From contig NZ_JOAI01000047.1 of the NCBI RefSeq assembly GCF_000717715.1, positions 33,871 to 97,870 of the forward strand: a DNA stretch of 64,000 nucleotides. The letters run 5' to 3'. Position 1 is the stretch's first letter; each line of letters begins with the position of its first letter. Origin of the DNA: Streptomyces sp. NRRL B-24484. GTDB taxonomy: Bacteria; Actinomycetota; Actinomycetes; Streptomycetales; Streptomycetaceae. The notes under the pieces were generated by a model. It searched no databases, had not been told where the DNA came from, and saw nothing but the letters and a program-made list of their open reading frames with translations. Both the position numbers and the translations under genes were made by a program. This document shows positions 43,623-52,924 of the stretch, piece after piece.

Positions 43623-46547
43623 GTGCAGGTGGCTCAGGGCTCGGCGCGCGAGAGCGCCCGGATCGGTGGTGTGCGCACGACCGCCAAGTACGAGGTCGAC
43701 GCGCTGGTGAAGGACCTCATCGGCCAGTTCAGCGGGGCCCGGCTGCCGATGCCGGTCGTCGTGCTGTACGCCGAGGACGACGACCCGGAGCTCGACCGCG
43801 AGGTCCGCGGCGTGGTGCACGCCGTCCAGGAGGCCCAGGAGGCCGGCGGACTGCCGTACCGCGTGGTCGGCGGTGCGGAAGGCGACGACCCGCACCGCAA
43901 CGCCGTCGCCATCGTCGACTCGCTGGCCAAGGGCCCCTGGGCCCGCCGCGGACCCGCCTGGTACCGCAGCTACCCCGCGCCGCGCTCCCGGCTGGTCGCC
44001 GCGATCGAGTCGGCCGCCCGGCACGCCCTCGCCGCCCCCGATGCCGCCAGCCGGTCGCTCGACGACCACGTCGAGACCGTCCTCGGCCGGCTGCGCGACC
44101 TGCACTGGCGGCCCGAACCGCGTCCGACCGGCGGCGAACTGCAGCGGCTGCTGTCGCCCGTCCTCAACTCCACCAGCCTGATCGGCGCCTTCGTCCTCGC
44201 CGGGCTCACCAGCCTGCTCACCCAGGCCACCTGGCAGATCGTCGTGCTCGTGCTGCTCGGTGCGCTGCTGGTCCTCGGCGTCACCGGCTGGGTCCGCCGC
44301 AACACCGCGCCGCTCTCCTGGCTCGGCCGGGCCAGCCGCTGGTTCGCCACCACCACCTTCCTCGCCGCGTCCGGCCGGCAGGCCGCCGCCTGGTCGCTCT
44401 GGCGGCCCCGGATGTCCTGGGACGTCACCCGGGCCCGCGCCCGCGAGGTCGCCGGCGAGATCCTCAAGGCCCAGCTGCCCGACACCCCCGACGACGAGAA
44501 GGACCGCGCCCAGCAGTTCCACCTGCAGCTGCGCACCCTCGCCCTGCTGGAGGACCTCCGCTGGGCGCACCGCTCCTGGGCGCCCGACCTGCGCGGTCGC
44601 AAGCGCCGCGTCCCACCGGTCGTCTTCGTGCCCCGCGCGGACGCCCGGAACGGCGCCCTGCGGGTGCTCGGCGCGATCTCCGACGTCCGCAGCCGCCGCA
44701 GCGAGCAGGACCCGCTGCTCGTCCTCGCCGCCGTCGCGCACGCCGACGTCGCCGGCTGGCTGGAGGACGCCGGCACCGCCCCCGTCACGGTGCACGCCGT
44801 CGGCACCCGCCGCCGCGGCCCGTACGAGAACTGGGTCAGCGACCTGCGGGTGCGCCAGGCGCCCAGCCGCGGCCGGGCGCTGGCCTGGACGCTGCCCGTC
44901 CGGCTCACCCGGCACCAGCTGGGCGGCGGCGCGACCACCCGGCTGGCGCCGGTGCCGGTCGGCCGCTCCTGGTGGTTCCTGTGGTCCCGCTGGACGGTCC
45001 TCGCCGTCCTCGTCCTCGCCGCCTGCGGCGGCCTGCTACGGGTGCAGCAGCTCGGCGACCGCTACTGCGAGCCCCGGCTGCTCGGCTCCAACCCGGACGC
45101 GGTGTGGCGGGTGGACCCGGGCGGCACCCGCGAGTGCGTCGGCGTCGCGACCGGCGGCGTCTCCTTCGCCGGGGACGGCGGCGGCATCCGCCTCAGCGGC
45201 ACGCTGCCCGGCGAGGAGACCGACCGCACCGGCGCCGCCGTCGGCCTGGAGACCCTGGAGGCCGCGATCCGCCGCGAGAACGCCCGGGTCGACGCCCTGC
45301 CCGACGTGCACTACGTCACCGTGGTCTACGCGGGCTCGCTCACCACCGCCGCCGGCCAGCAGTCCCGCGCCCTCAACAGCCTCAAGGAGCTCACCGGCGT
45401 CCACCTCGCCCAGCTGCGCAACAACGCCGGCGACCCGCTCAAGATCAAGGTGCTGGTCGCCAACGGCGGGCAGGACATGTACTTCCAGAGCGAGACGGTG
45501 CAGCGGATCGTCGACCTCGCCCGGCGGGACCGCTCGATCGTCGGCGTGGTCGGACTCGGCCGCGACACCGCCGACAGCGACAGCTCCCTCACCCTCCTCC
45601 AGCAGGCCGGCCTCGCCGTGGTCAGCACCACCAACTCCGGCAGCTACCTCGCCAAGGGGCACGTCAACTACTTCGGCCTCGCCGCCACCGACCAGGAGGA
45701 GGCCGCCGCCCTGCGGCTGATCGTCGACGGTCTCGCCGTGCCGCCGGCCGACCGCTGGGCCGCCGTCCTCACCCGGACCGCCGGCCGCGACGACCGGTAC
45801 AGCCCCGAACAGGCCGAGTACGGCTCCGCGATGCTCAAGGAGGCCGGCTTCCAGCTGATCGGCGGCCACCCCCTGGAGTACGGGCTGACCAGCAACGGCG
45901 ACCCCGACTTCGAGGCGGCGCTCAGCACCAGCTGTCACTCCGAGCACCAGCCCGCCGTGCTCTACCTGGCCGGCCGCGCCGACGACGTCAACCAGCTGAT
46001 GCGCCGCCTCGCCGCGGACGCCGGCTGCAGCCGGCCGCTCACCGTGCTCACCGGCGACGACCTGACGAAGGCCCAGTTCCGCACCGGCGCGACCTGGATG
46101 GCACCGCAGGCCACCCTCTACTACACCGCGCTCTCCGACCCGTCCGTCACCGCCCGCGCCTCCGACCTCGCCGAGGTCGCCGCCGCCGAACTCCGGCTCG
46201 CCCCGCGCAGCGGCAACCCCTACGAGGACGACGTCTTCTCCGACGGCGCCCTCGCGCTCGCCTACGACGCCACCGCCGCCCTCCAGGCCGGTGCGGCCAA
46301 GGCCGGTGCCTCCCAGCTGGGCGGCGTCGGCTCGGTGATGGCCGGACTGCGGGCCGTCGAGATGAAGAACCGCGCCACCGGCACCGTCGACTTCCGCGAC
46401 ACCCGGCCGCTCGCCGGCGGCCCCCAGCCCGGGCACGGGCTGCACCTCATCCGGGTGCGCCGCGGGGCCGAGGGGACGCCGCTCACCGAACGCATCTGCG
46501 GCCGGCCGGCGGGGGAAACCCGCCCGCTGAGCGGCTGCACGCCGTGA
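43623..46547 (+). CDS. Membrane protein with extracellular periplasmic-binding-like receptor domain
   Basis: About 974 residues. Residues 1-185 are soluble (MPVVVLYAEDDDPELDREVR with an alternating-fold look). A membrane hairpin lies at about 185-222 (LIGAFVLAGLTSLLT, WQIVVLVLLGALLVLGV). A second soluble part (222-455) contains PPVVFVPRADARNGALRVLG. A single helix at about 456-475 (WTVLAVLVLAACGGLL) leads to an outer domain with the type-I solute-binding/receptor fold: IKVLVANGGQDMYFQSETVQ, IVGVVGLGRDTADSDSSLTL, LAVVSTTNSGSYLAKG, and RYSPEQAEYGSAMLKEAGF. No Walker motif is visible. It may sense a ligand outside and signal inside. Start uncertain (GTGs at 43593, 43623, 43671). Confidence 0.75.
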   Translation: MQVAQGSARESARIGGVRTTAKYEVDALVKDLIGQFSGARLPMPVVVLYAEDDDPELDREVRGVVHAVQEAQEAGGLPYRVVGGAEGDDPHRNAVAIVDSLAKGPWARRGPAWYRSYPAPRSRLVAAIESAARHALAAPDAASRSLDDHVETVLGRLRDLHWRPEPRPTGGELQRLLSPVLNSTSLIGAFVLAGLTSLLTQATWQIVVLVLLGALLVLGVTGWVRRNTAPLSWLGRASRWFATTTFLAASGRQAAAWSLWRPRMSWDVTRARAREVAGEILKAQLPDTPDDEKDRAQQFHLQLRTLALLEDLRWAHRSWAPDLRGRKRRVPPVVFVPRADARNGALRVLGAISDVRSRRSEQDPLLVLAAVAHADVAGWLEDAGTAPVTVHAVGTRRRGPYENWVSDLRVRQAPSRGRALAWTLPVRLTRHQLGGGATTRLAPVPVGRSWWFLWSRWTVLAVLVLAACGGLLRVQQLGDRYCEPRLLGSNPDAVWRVDPGGTRECVGVATGGVSFAGDGGGIRLSGTLPGEETDRTGAAVGLETLEAAIRRENARVDALPDVHYVTVVYAGSLTTAAGQQSRALNSLKELTGVHLAQLRNNAGDPLKIKVLVANGGQDMYFQSETVQRIVDLARRDRSIVGVVGLGRDTADSDSSLTLLQQAGLAVVSTTNSGSYLAKGHVNYFGLAATDQEEAAALRLIVDGLAVPPADRWAAVLTRTAGRDDRYSPEQAEYGSAMLKEAGFQLIGGHPLEYGLTSNGDPDFEAALSTSCHSEHQPAVLYLAGRADDVNQLMRRLAADAGCSRPLTVLTGDDLTKAQFRTGATWMAPQATLYYTALSDPSVTARASDLAEVAAAELRLAPRSGNPYEDDVFSDGALALAYDATAALQAGAAKAGASQLGGVGSVMAGLRAVEMKNRATGTVDFRDTRPLAGGPQPGHGLHLIRVRRGAEGTPLTERICGRPAGETRPLSGCTP

Positions 46548-46643
46548 CGGGGGACACCCGGGACGGCCGCGACGGACCGGACGGGTCACCCGGGGCACCC
46601 CGGCCGGAAGCCGGGAAGGCTGCGCAGCCCCGGACCGCCGGCG

Positions 46644-46970
46644 TCAAACCGGGTGACCGGCCGACCTGAGGCCCTCGCGGACGGCCAGCGCCGCGGCGAC
46701 GGCCCCCGCGTGCGCCTCGGGGCGGGCGTCGGTCGCGGCGGCGATCCGGGCGGCGCGCTGCTCGGCGGCCTCGGCGACCCGGCGGGCCTCCTCGTCGGTC
46801 AGCCGGGCGCCGTTCACGCAGGCGGCCCGGCGCTCCCGCAGCGACTCCGCCTCCCGCAGCGCGCGGGCGAGCGCCACCTCCGCCTCGGTCACCCGGTCGG
46901 TGAAGTAGTTCGTCACGGCATCGCGGACCGGCGGGTCGTACGGCGCCGGCGGCTGCTCTCGGTCGGCCAT
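46644..46970 (-). CDS. Small hypothetical protein
   Basis: A 108-residue, strongly helical protein rich in Ala, Arg and Glu (VTEAEVALARALREAESLRERRAA, TDEEARRVAEAAEQRAARIAA), probably a coiled coil. No signal peptide or known family. TAGCGT lies exactly 6 bases before the ATG with no ribosome site, consistent with a leaderless mRNA. It is convergent with the receptor-like gene. Confidence 0.7.
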   Translation of the reverse strand: MADREQPPAPYDPPVRDAVTNYFTDRVTEAEVALARALREAESLRERRAACVNGARLTDEEARRVAEAAEQRAARIAAATDARPEAHAGAVAAALAVREGLRSAGHPV

Positions 46971-47037
46971 GTCAGCACGCTAACCGCGGCGGCCGCGGGT
47001 GGCGCGCAGCCCCGCGGGGAACGGACGGGTCCGCATC

Positions 47038-48555
47038 TCAGCCCGTCACCTTCTTCCGGGCCTTCCTCCGCGCCTTCGCGGCGTCGGCGACCTGCTGCTC
47101 CTCGTGGGCCCGCTGCGCCGCGTACAGCAGGCCGTACCCGAAGGTGTCCTCGCCGTGGCGGCGGGCCCCGGCCGCGGAGTCGACGATCGCCGGCTCGGCG
47201 ACCACGCCGTCCTGGTGGGCGCCGAGCGGCTGCTGGATGCGCTTCATCCGCTTGCGCAGTTCCCCGGCCGGCCGGCCGGCGGCCGGTGCGGCGCACTCCG
47301 CCGCGTACCGGGCCCGCTTGGCCGCCTTGCGGGCCCGGTGCAGGGCCTTGTCGCGGTCGGGACCGGGGGACAGGTCGAGCGCGCTGCCGAGGCGGCGGAC
47401 GGCCCGGCGGCGCTGCCGCTCCAGCACCCTGCGGGCCTCGGAGGTGCCGCGCCGGGCCCGCTTGCGCAGCGGCGGCCGGGCGGCGAGCCCGTCGAGGGCG
47501 TTGAGCAGGGCGAAGTAGCGGCGGCCGTCCATGGCCTGCAGCGCGGTCTGGTGCGCGCGGCGGTAGCGGCGGGCGTACCGGGCCGAGATCCGGGCGGACA
47601 CCTCGGCGGGCCGGCCGGCCGCGGGCAGCCCGGAGGCCTGCTCGGCGAGGCGCTCGCCGAGCACCTCGGCGTCCCTGGCCCGGCCCAGCACCTTGCCGAA
47701 CCGGCGCAGCTCCTCGTCCAGCGGGTCGGTGACGGAGCGGTCCAGCAGCTTGCGGTGGGCGGCCAGCGCGCTGCGGATCCGGCGCACGGTGACCCGCAGC
47801 CGGTGCACCGAGTCCGGCCGGTCCAGGCGGACGGCCGGATCGAGGCTGTGGACGGCGGCGACCTGCTCCCGCAGGTACGCGGTGAGGGCCGCGGCGACCG
47901 ATCCCGCGGGCGGCTCGGCCCGGCCGGCCGGTTCGTCGAGCCGTTCGCCGAGCACCCGGCCGAGCTTGGAGCTCGCCGCGGATCTGCGCAGGCCCCCCGC
48001 GCGCAGCCGCTCCTCGACCTCGTCCAGCAGTCCGGGGTCGCCGGCGGCGAGTTCGACCTCGGTCTCCGTCCACACGGTGGGCCCGGTGCCGGGGGCGGTG
48101 TCCGCGCCGGACGGCGCCGTGGCCGACACCCGGTCGCGGACCATCTCGGCGAGGGTGCGGCGTTCCGCGTCGACCAGCAGGGTGACCGTCCGTTCGGTCT
48201 TCAGCCGGGCGACCGGGGCGAGCCGTTCGCCGCGGGCCGTGCCCCGGACCAGCCGGACGAGCTCCTTGGGCGGCCGCCGCCGGTGCCCGGCCTCCAGCGG
48301 CAGCCGGGTCTCGACGCGGATGCCGTTCGAACCGGGCGTCTTCAGGTGCCAGCCGGCGTCCCCTCCGCCGCTGCGCCGGCGCAGCGTGATCCCGCTGCGC
48401 AGCAGGCGCAGGTCGGGGGTGTCGAAGTAGACGGCGTTCAGCTTCTCCGTCCCGCCGGGGACGACCCCGGACACCTCGGACAGCCCGTCGGCGGTCAGCG
48501 GGCCGTCGAGGGCGCCGTCGTACTTGCGCTCGTTCTCCTCGTGCACCGTGGTCAT
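47038..48555 (-). CDS. CYTH and CHAD domain protein
   Basis: A 505-residue protein. The N-terminal CYTH (triphosphate tunnel) domain has the ExExK-type start EENERKYDG and the metal/phosphate residues in LNAVYFDTPDLRLLRSGITLRRR and WHLKTPGSNGIRVETRLPL. A CHAD domain follows (about 215-505), with VHRLRVTVRRIRSALAAHRKLL, RRFGKVLGRARDAEVLGERL and LHRARKAAKRARYAAE, rich in conserved His/Arg/Lys. CYTH proteins hydrolyse or bind triphosphates and CHAD binds polyphosphate, so a role in polyphosphate handling is likely. The ATG at 48555 follows GGAGAAA. A YceI gene precedes it on the same strand. Confidence 0.93.
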   Translation of the reverse strand: MTTVHEENERKYDGALDGPLTADGLSEVSGVVPGGTEKLNAVYFDTPDLRLLRSGITLRRRSGGGDAGWHLKTPGSNGIRVETRLPLEAGHRRRPPKELVRLVRGTARGERLAPVARLKTERTVTLLVDAERRTLAEMVRDRVSATAPSGADTAPGTGPTVWTETEVELAAGDPGLLDEVEERLRAGGLRRSAASSKLGRVLGERLDEPAGRAEPPAGSVAAALTAYLREQVAAVHSLDPAVRLDRPDSVHRLRVTVRRIRSALAAHRKLLDRSVTDPLDEELRRFGKVLGRARDAEVLGERLAEQASGLPAAGRPAEVSARISARYARRYRRAHQTALQAMDGRRYFALLNALDGLAARPPLRKRARRGTSEARRVLERQRRRAVRRLGSALDLSPGPDRDKALHRARKAAKRARYAAECAAPAAGRPAGELRKRMKRIQQPLGAHQDGVVAEPAIVDSAAGARRHGEDTFGYGLLYAAQRAHEEQQVADAAKARRKARKKVTG

Positions 48556-48637
48556 GTGGATCGTTTCTCCGCTGCGGGACGGGTCCAAGCGGGCGGGCGG
48601 CCGGTGATTTCGGCTCGCGGGCCCGGGGCGGCGCGGT

Positions 48638-49189
48638 TCACGGCTGCTTGATCGCGGAGATGTCCAGTTCGAGGACGACCCGGTCGGAGACCAGCACCCC
48701 GCCGCCCTCCAGCGCCGCGTTCCAGTTGACGCCGAAGTCCTTGCGGTTGATCGTCAGCGTGCCCTCCAGGCCGACCCGGAGGTTGCCGTACGGGTCGACG
48801 GCGTTGCCGGTGTACTCGAAGTCGAGGGTGACGGGCCGGGTGGTGGCCTTGATGGTGAGGTCGCCGGTGACCTGGAAGCGGTTGGTGCCGACCTGTTCGA
48901 CGGCGGTCGAGACGAAGGTGATCTCCGGGTGGTTCGGCGCGTCGAGGAAGTCGTTGGTGCGCAGGTGTTGGTCGCGCTGCCCGTTGCCGGTGTCGATGCT
49001 GTCGACCCGGAGCGTGACGCGGCCGTGCGAACCGGCCGGATCGTCGCCGTCCAGGTGGACGGCGCCCTCGAACTCGTCGAACGAGCCGCGGACCTTCGTC
49101 ACCATGGCGTGGCGGGCCACGAAGCCGATGCGGCTGTGGGCGGGATCGAGCACGTACTCCCCGGTCAGCCGGGGCAGTGCGGTGGTCAT
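48638..49189 (-). CDS. YceI family protein
   Basis: A 183-residue lipocalin-like barrel protein. Family marks are GEYVLDPAHSRIGFVARHAMVTKVRGSFDEFEG at the N-terminus, HLRTNDFLDAPNHPEITFVS, VTGDLTIKATTRPVTLDFEY and LTINRKDFGVNW. YceI proteins bind lipophilic isoprenoid-like molecules. No signal peptide is present, so this copy is cytoplasmic. The ATG at 49189 follows GAGGAGGAG; a longer upstream frame is not coding-like. The downstream neighbour on the same strand is the CYTH-CHAD gene. Confidence 0.95.
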   Translation of the reverse strand: MTTALPRLTGEYVLDPAHSRIGFVARHAMVTKVRGSFDEFEGAVHLDGDDPAGSHGRVTLRVDSIDTGNGQRDQHLRTNDFLDAPNHPEITFVSTAVEQVGTNRFQVTGDLTIKATTRPVTLDFEYTGNAVDPYGNLRVGLEGTLTINRKDFGVNWNAALEGGGVLVSDRVVLELDISAIKQP

Positions 49190-49363
49190 GGCGGCGCTCC
49201 TCCTCGGACGGGCCCGGCGGCGGCGGCCGTGCGGGCGTTCCCCCGCGGCGCGCTTCTGCCCCGTTCGTGCCCCGCCACACACCACCGACGGGCCGGGGGA
49301 GCGGCCGGGCCGCGCGGCGGCCCGACGTGCGAGGGCCGAAGGTGCGGGCGGCCGGACATGCGG

Positions 49364-49406
49364 AACGGCTGCGGCCGCCCGCGCGTGGCGGGCGGCCGCA
49401 GCCGTT
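49364..49406. terminator. Strong terminator after MFS gene
   Basis: A perfect 19-bp stem (AACGGCTGCGGCCGCCCGC and its complement) with a 5-base loop lies 15 bases after the MFS stop on the minus strand and upstream of the YceI gene. Confidence 0.85.
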
Positions 49407-49420
49407 GCGGGGGGAGCGGA

Positions 49421-50887
49421 TCAGGCGTTGACCGCGGCGGCCGGCTCGGCGGCCTCGGCGTCGCCCTCCCGGGCCTCCTCGCCGCCCTGCGGGCGGGCGT
49501 GCTTCGGCAGCAGGAAGATCGCGGCGAAGACGACGGCCATCATGGCCAGCTCGACACCGAGGGTGACCTGCTCGGCGTGCACGAAGTCGCCGCTCTTCAC
49601 CTGCTCGAAGAAGACGGTGCCGAGGATGGCGGTGCCCAGCGCCGCACCGAACTGCTGCACCGAGGTGAGCGTGCCGGAGGCGGAGCCGGTCTCGTGCGGC
49701 TCGACCGAGGCCAGCACGGTGTCGAAGAACGGCGCCATCACGAAGCCCATGCCGAGGCCGGTGACGGCCAGGGCCGGGGCGAGCTGCCACGGGGTGACCC
49801 CGGTGCCGGCCAGGTGCAGGGTGAGCATGATGCCGGCGACGCCGAGCGCCATCACGATCAGGCCGCCGTGCATGACCTTGCGGCCGAAGCGCTGCAGGGC
49901 CTGCGAGGCGATGAACGCGACCACCATGCCGAGCGAGGACGGGATGCCCGCGAGGCCGGCCTTGAACGGCGAGTAGTGCAGGCCGATCTGGGTGTACAGG
50001 CTGAAGGTCAGCCAGAAGCCCGTCATCGCGGAGAAGAACAGCAGGCCGAGGACCATGCCGCCGCTGAAGCCGCGCTTGGCGAACAGGCTGGGCTCGACCA
50101 GCGGGTCGCCGCCGCTGCGGCTGCGCCGGCCCTCGTACCAGCCGAAGAAGCCGAAGACGGCGACCGAGGCGGCGATCAGGGCGAAGGCCCAGAGCGGCCA
50201 GTCGTGCTCGCGGCCCTGCACCAGCGGGAAGATCATCAGGGCCGAGCCGGCCGCGGCGAGCAGGGCGCCGAGCAGGTCGAGGCGGACGGTGCGGGCGCTC
50301 TTCCACTCGGGCAGGAAGCCGAGGCCGCCGGCGATCGCGAACAGGCCGAGCGGGATGTTGATCAGGAAGATCATGCGCCAGCCGGTGCCGAACAGGTCGG
50401 CGTCGACCAGCCAGCCGGCCAGGATCGGGCCGCCGACCGTGGACAGGCCCATGACCGGGCCGAACATGCCGAACGCGGAGGCCTGCTCCTTCTCGGAGAA
50501 CATCTCCTTGAGCATGCCGAGGCCCTGCGGCAGCATCACGGCGCCCAGCAGGCCCTGGAAGACCCGGGCGGCGATCAGCTGGTCGGGCCCCTGGGCGAGG
50601 CCGCAGCCGATCGAGCCGAGGGTGAAGCCGACGGCGCCGATCAGGAACATCCGGCGGCGGCCGAAGATGTCGCCGAGGCGGCCGCCGGTGATCAGGCCGA
50701 TGGCCATCGCCAGCGTGTAGGCGGCGCCCATCCACTGGATGGTGCTCTCGCCGCCGCCGATGTCGGCGCGGATGGACGGTGCGGCGATGTTGGTGACCAG
50801 CGAGTCGAGGAGGTCCATGACCTCGGCCGCGAGGATCACGAACAGCGCGGCCCACCGCCATCGGTACGGGGTGGGGGTGTCGGTCAT
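49421..50887 (-). CDS. MFS drug exporter, DHA2 family
   Basis: A 488-residue exporter with about 14 membrane segments. Motifs include LAAEVMDLLDSLVTNIAAPSI in helix 1, GGRLGDIFGRRRMFLIGAVG between helices 2 and 3, RVFQGLLGAVMLPQGLGML, and GLSTVGGPILAGWL (motif C of drug exporters). The C-terminal tail is acidic and Ala-rich. It is divergent from a TetR regulator with operator-like repeats over both promoters, so drug-induced derepression is expected. The ATG at 50887 follows GGAGACG. Confidence 0.95.
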   Translation of the reverse strand: MTDTPTPYRWRWAALFVILAAEVMDLLDSLVTNIAAPSIRADIGGGESTIQWMGAAYTLAMAIGLITGGRLGDIFGRRRMFLIGAVGFTLGSIGCGLAQGPDQLIAARVFQGLLGAVMLPQGLGMLKEMFSEKEQASAFGMFGPVMGLSTVGGPILAGWLVDADLFGTGWRMIFLINIPLGLFAIAGGLGFLPEWKSARTVRLDLLGALLAAAGSALMIFPLVQGREHDWPLWAFALIAASVAVFGFFGWYEGRRSRSGGDPLVEPSLFAKRGFSGGMVLGLLFFSAMTGFWLTFSLYTQIGLHYSPFKAGLAGIPSSLGMVVAFIASQALQRFGRKVMHGGLIVMALGVAGIMLTLHLAGTGVTPWQLAPALAVTGLGMGFVMAPFFDTVLASVEPHETGSASGTLTSVQQFGAALGTAILGTVFFEQVKSGDFVHAEQVTLGVELAMMAVVFAAIFLLPKHARPQGGEEAREGDAEAAEPAAAVNA

Positions 50888-50904
50888 GGCGTCTCCAGGC
50901 AGGG

Positions 50905-51004
50905 GAACAGCGTTTCTATCGAACGAACACTGTTCTACGGAGTCGATCGGCGTTCTGTCAAACAATATTCGTGGCTTCGAACGCTGTTCGCCCTCGGTTA
51001 CGAT
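50905..51004. promoter_or_regulatory. Divergent promoters with three TetR-type operators
   Basis: Three copies of a GAAC-N3-GTTC-like palindrome are present: GAACAGCGTTT (50905-50915), GAACACTGTTC (50925-50935) and GAACGCTGTTC (50979-50989). The exporter promoter on the minus strand is TTGACA (50961-50956), 18 bases, TAGAAC (50937-50932), with the second site over its -10. The regulator promoter is TTCGAA (50976-50981), 17 bases, TACGAT (50999-51004), with the third site over its -35. Confidence 0.75.
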
Positions 51005-51082
51005 GTTCGTCAACGTCCGTCGATCACGGACGTCCGTCCTCGCATGCGGACCGGGCGTCCCCCCGAGGTGGAAGAGGTGCGC

Positions 51083-51787
51083 GTGACCTCGGAGATGCCC
51101 CCGATCCCGTGGCACAAGGCGCGCAGGGCCGACACCCGTCAGCCGCTCACGCCCGAGGCCGTCGTCGAGGCCGGCATCCACGTCCTCGACCGCGAAGGGC
51201 TCGAAGGCCTGACGATGCGCCGGGTCGCGCAGGAGCTCGGCACGGGCCCCGCCTCGCTCTACGCCCACGTCTCCGGCAAGGACGAACTGCTGGAGCTGAT
51301 GCTGGAGCGCATCTCCGGCGAGATCCGGCTGCCCGGACGGCCCGAACCGGAGCGCTGGAAGGAGCAGATCAAGGAGGTCTGCCGGGAGGCCCAGCGGGTC
51401 TACACCGCGCACCGCGACATCACCGTGGTCTCGCTCGGCGGCATCCAGCTCGGCCCGAACAAGCTCAGGGTCGCCGAGTTCGTCGTCGGCCTGCTGCTCT
51501 CCGCCGGCATCCCCCGGCAGGTCGCCGCCTTCGCCCTGGACGGCCTCGGCCAGCTGATCGACTCGGACGCCTACGAGGCCTCGCTCTACACCGCGAAGAT
51601 CTCCGCCGGGGTGGACGTCGACGCCTACTTCGACGGCGTCCGCGACTACCTCGCCCGGCTCCCCGAGGAGCGCTTCCCACTGCTCAAGGACATGGCGGAG
51701 ACCATGGTGAACGGCGACGGCGACGAGCGCTTCGAGTTCAAGATCGAGGTCTTCCTGCGCGGCCTGGAGTCGTACATCGAGCGGTAG
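51083..51787 (+). CDS. TetR-family regulator of the divergent MFS exporter
   Basis: A 234-residue repressor. The N-terminal HTH is LTPEAVVEAGIHVLDREGLEGLTMRRVAQELGTGPASLYAHVSGKDELLELML, the TetR pattern. The C-terminal half (IPRQVAAFALDGLGQLIDSDAY) resembles the tetracycline-repressor-type ligand domain. The GTG at 51083 is preceded by GAAGAGG. An in-frame ATG at 51044 has no ribosome site but would add only 13 residues. Three palindromes in the shared promoter region are its probable binding sites, repressing itself and the exporter. Confidence 0.92.
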   Translation: MTSEMPPIPWHKARRADTRQPLTPEAVVEAGIHVLDREGLEGLTMRRVAQELGTGPASLYAHVSGKDELLELMLERISGEIRLPGRPEPERWKEQIKEVCREAQRVYTAHRDITVVSLGGIQLGPNKLRVAEFVVGLLLSAGIPRQVAAFALDGLGQLIDSDAYEASLYTAKISAGVDVDAYFDGVRDYLARLPEERFPLLKDMAETMVNGDGDERFEFKIEVFLRGLESYIER

Positions 51788-51912
51788 CGGCACCGCGCTC
51801 CCGGGCCGCCGCGGCCGGCGGGTACGCTCGACGCGGAGATCGATCTCCAGTGGCGCCCGGGGGCCCGCCACGCCCGCGGGCCCGGCGCCGCCCCGCACCC
51901 GGAGGGACGGCC

Positions 51913-52869
51913 ATGTCGTTGACCCACCCCGCCCGCACGGCCCCGGCCCCCGCCTGGACGGTGGGCGACCTCGTCGTCCACCGCATCGACGAGGTCGAAC
52001 TGCCCCCGCAGACCGGCCCCTGGCTGCTGCCCGGCGCCACGCCCGAGGTGGTCGCCGCCGCCCCCTGGCTGCAGCCCGACTTCGCCGACGCCGACCGCGT
52101 GCTGCGCCTGGCCAGCCACACCTTCGCGGTGGCGGCGGGCGGTCTGCGGATCCTCGTCGACACCGGCATCGGCAACGGCAAGGACCGCGCCAACCCGGCC
52201 TGGCACCGGCTCGACACCGACTACCCCGACCGCCTGGAACGGGCCGGCTTCCCGCCCGCGGCGGTCGACCTCGTCGTCCTCACCCACCTGCACACCGACC
52301 ACGTCGGCTGGAACACCCGCAGGGACGGCGACGCCTGGGTCCCCACCTTCCCCCGGGCCCGGTACCTCGCCAGCCGTGCGGAATGGGACCACTGGGCGGC
52401 CGCCGACCTGGAGGAGCCCCGCCGGCAGATGTTCCGCGACTCCGTCCACCCGGTCGCCGAGCACGGGCTCCTCGACCTGGTCGACGTGCCCGCCGGGGGC
52501 CGGGAGATCGCGCCCGGGGTCGTCCTCCTGCCGATGCCCGGCCACACCCCCGGCCAGGTGGCCGTCCGGCTGGAGAGCGGCGGCGCCACCGCGCTGATCA
52601 CCGGCGACTGCATCCACCACCCCGTGCAGCTCGCCGAGCCCGGCATCCACAGCCACGTCGACATCGACCCGGACCTGGCCGGTGCGACCCGCCGGAAGCT
52701 GCTCGCCGAACTCGCCGACACCGACACCCTGCTGCTCGGCAGTCACTTCCCGCCGCCCACCGCGGGCCTGGTGCGCCGCGACGGTGCCGCCTACCGCCTG
52801 CGCGCCGTCCCCGGTACGGCGGACGACGGGACGGCGCCACGGGACCCCGGCGCAGCCGTCACCACGTGA
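51913..52869 (+). CDS. Metallo-beta-lactamase-fold hydrolase
   Basis: A 318-residue zinc hydrolase. The HxHxDH motif is HLHTDH at residues 125-130. Other ligands lie in PMPGHTPGQVAV, LITGDCIHHPVQLAEPG and LLLGSHFPPPTAG. The layout with WLLPGATPEVV at the start is that of the N-acyl-homoserine-lactonase/methyl-parathion-hydrolase branch, but the natural substrate cannot be told. The ATG follows GGAGGGAC. It lies 125 bases after the TetR gene on the same strand and may share its transcript. A terminator follows directly. Confidence 0.93.
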   Translation: MSLTHPARTAPAPAWTVGDLVVHRIDEVELPPQTGPWLLPGATPEVVAAAPWLQPDFADADRVLRLASHTFAVAAGGLRILVDTGIGNGKDRANPAWHRLDTDYPDRLERAGFPPAAVDLVVLTHLHTDHVGWNTRRDGDAWVPTFPRARYLASRAEWDHWAAADLEEPRRQMFRDSVHPVAEHGLLDLVDVPAGGREIAPGVVLLPMPGHTPGQVAVRLESGGATALITGDCIHHPVQLAEPGIHSHVDIDPDLAGATRRKLLAELADTDTLLLGSHFPPPTAGLVRRDGAAYRLRAVPGTADDGTAPRDPGAAVTT

Positions 52870-52871
52870 TC

Positions 52872-52907
52872 GCGCCCCGCCCCGGGTCCGGTCCGGGGGC
52901 GGGGCGC
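52872..52907. terminator. Terminator after MBL hydrolase gene
   Basis: Two 15-base arms (GCGCCCCGCCCCGGG and near-complement, one mismatch) with a 6-base loop separate the convergent hydrolase and heme-degrading-family genes. Confidence 0.8.
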
Positions 52908-52924
52908 CGCGCGTGAAGGGGATG

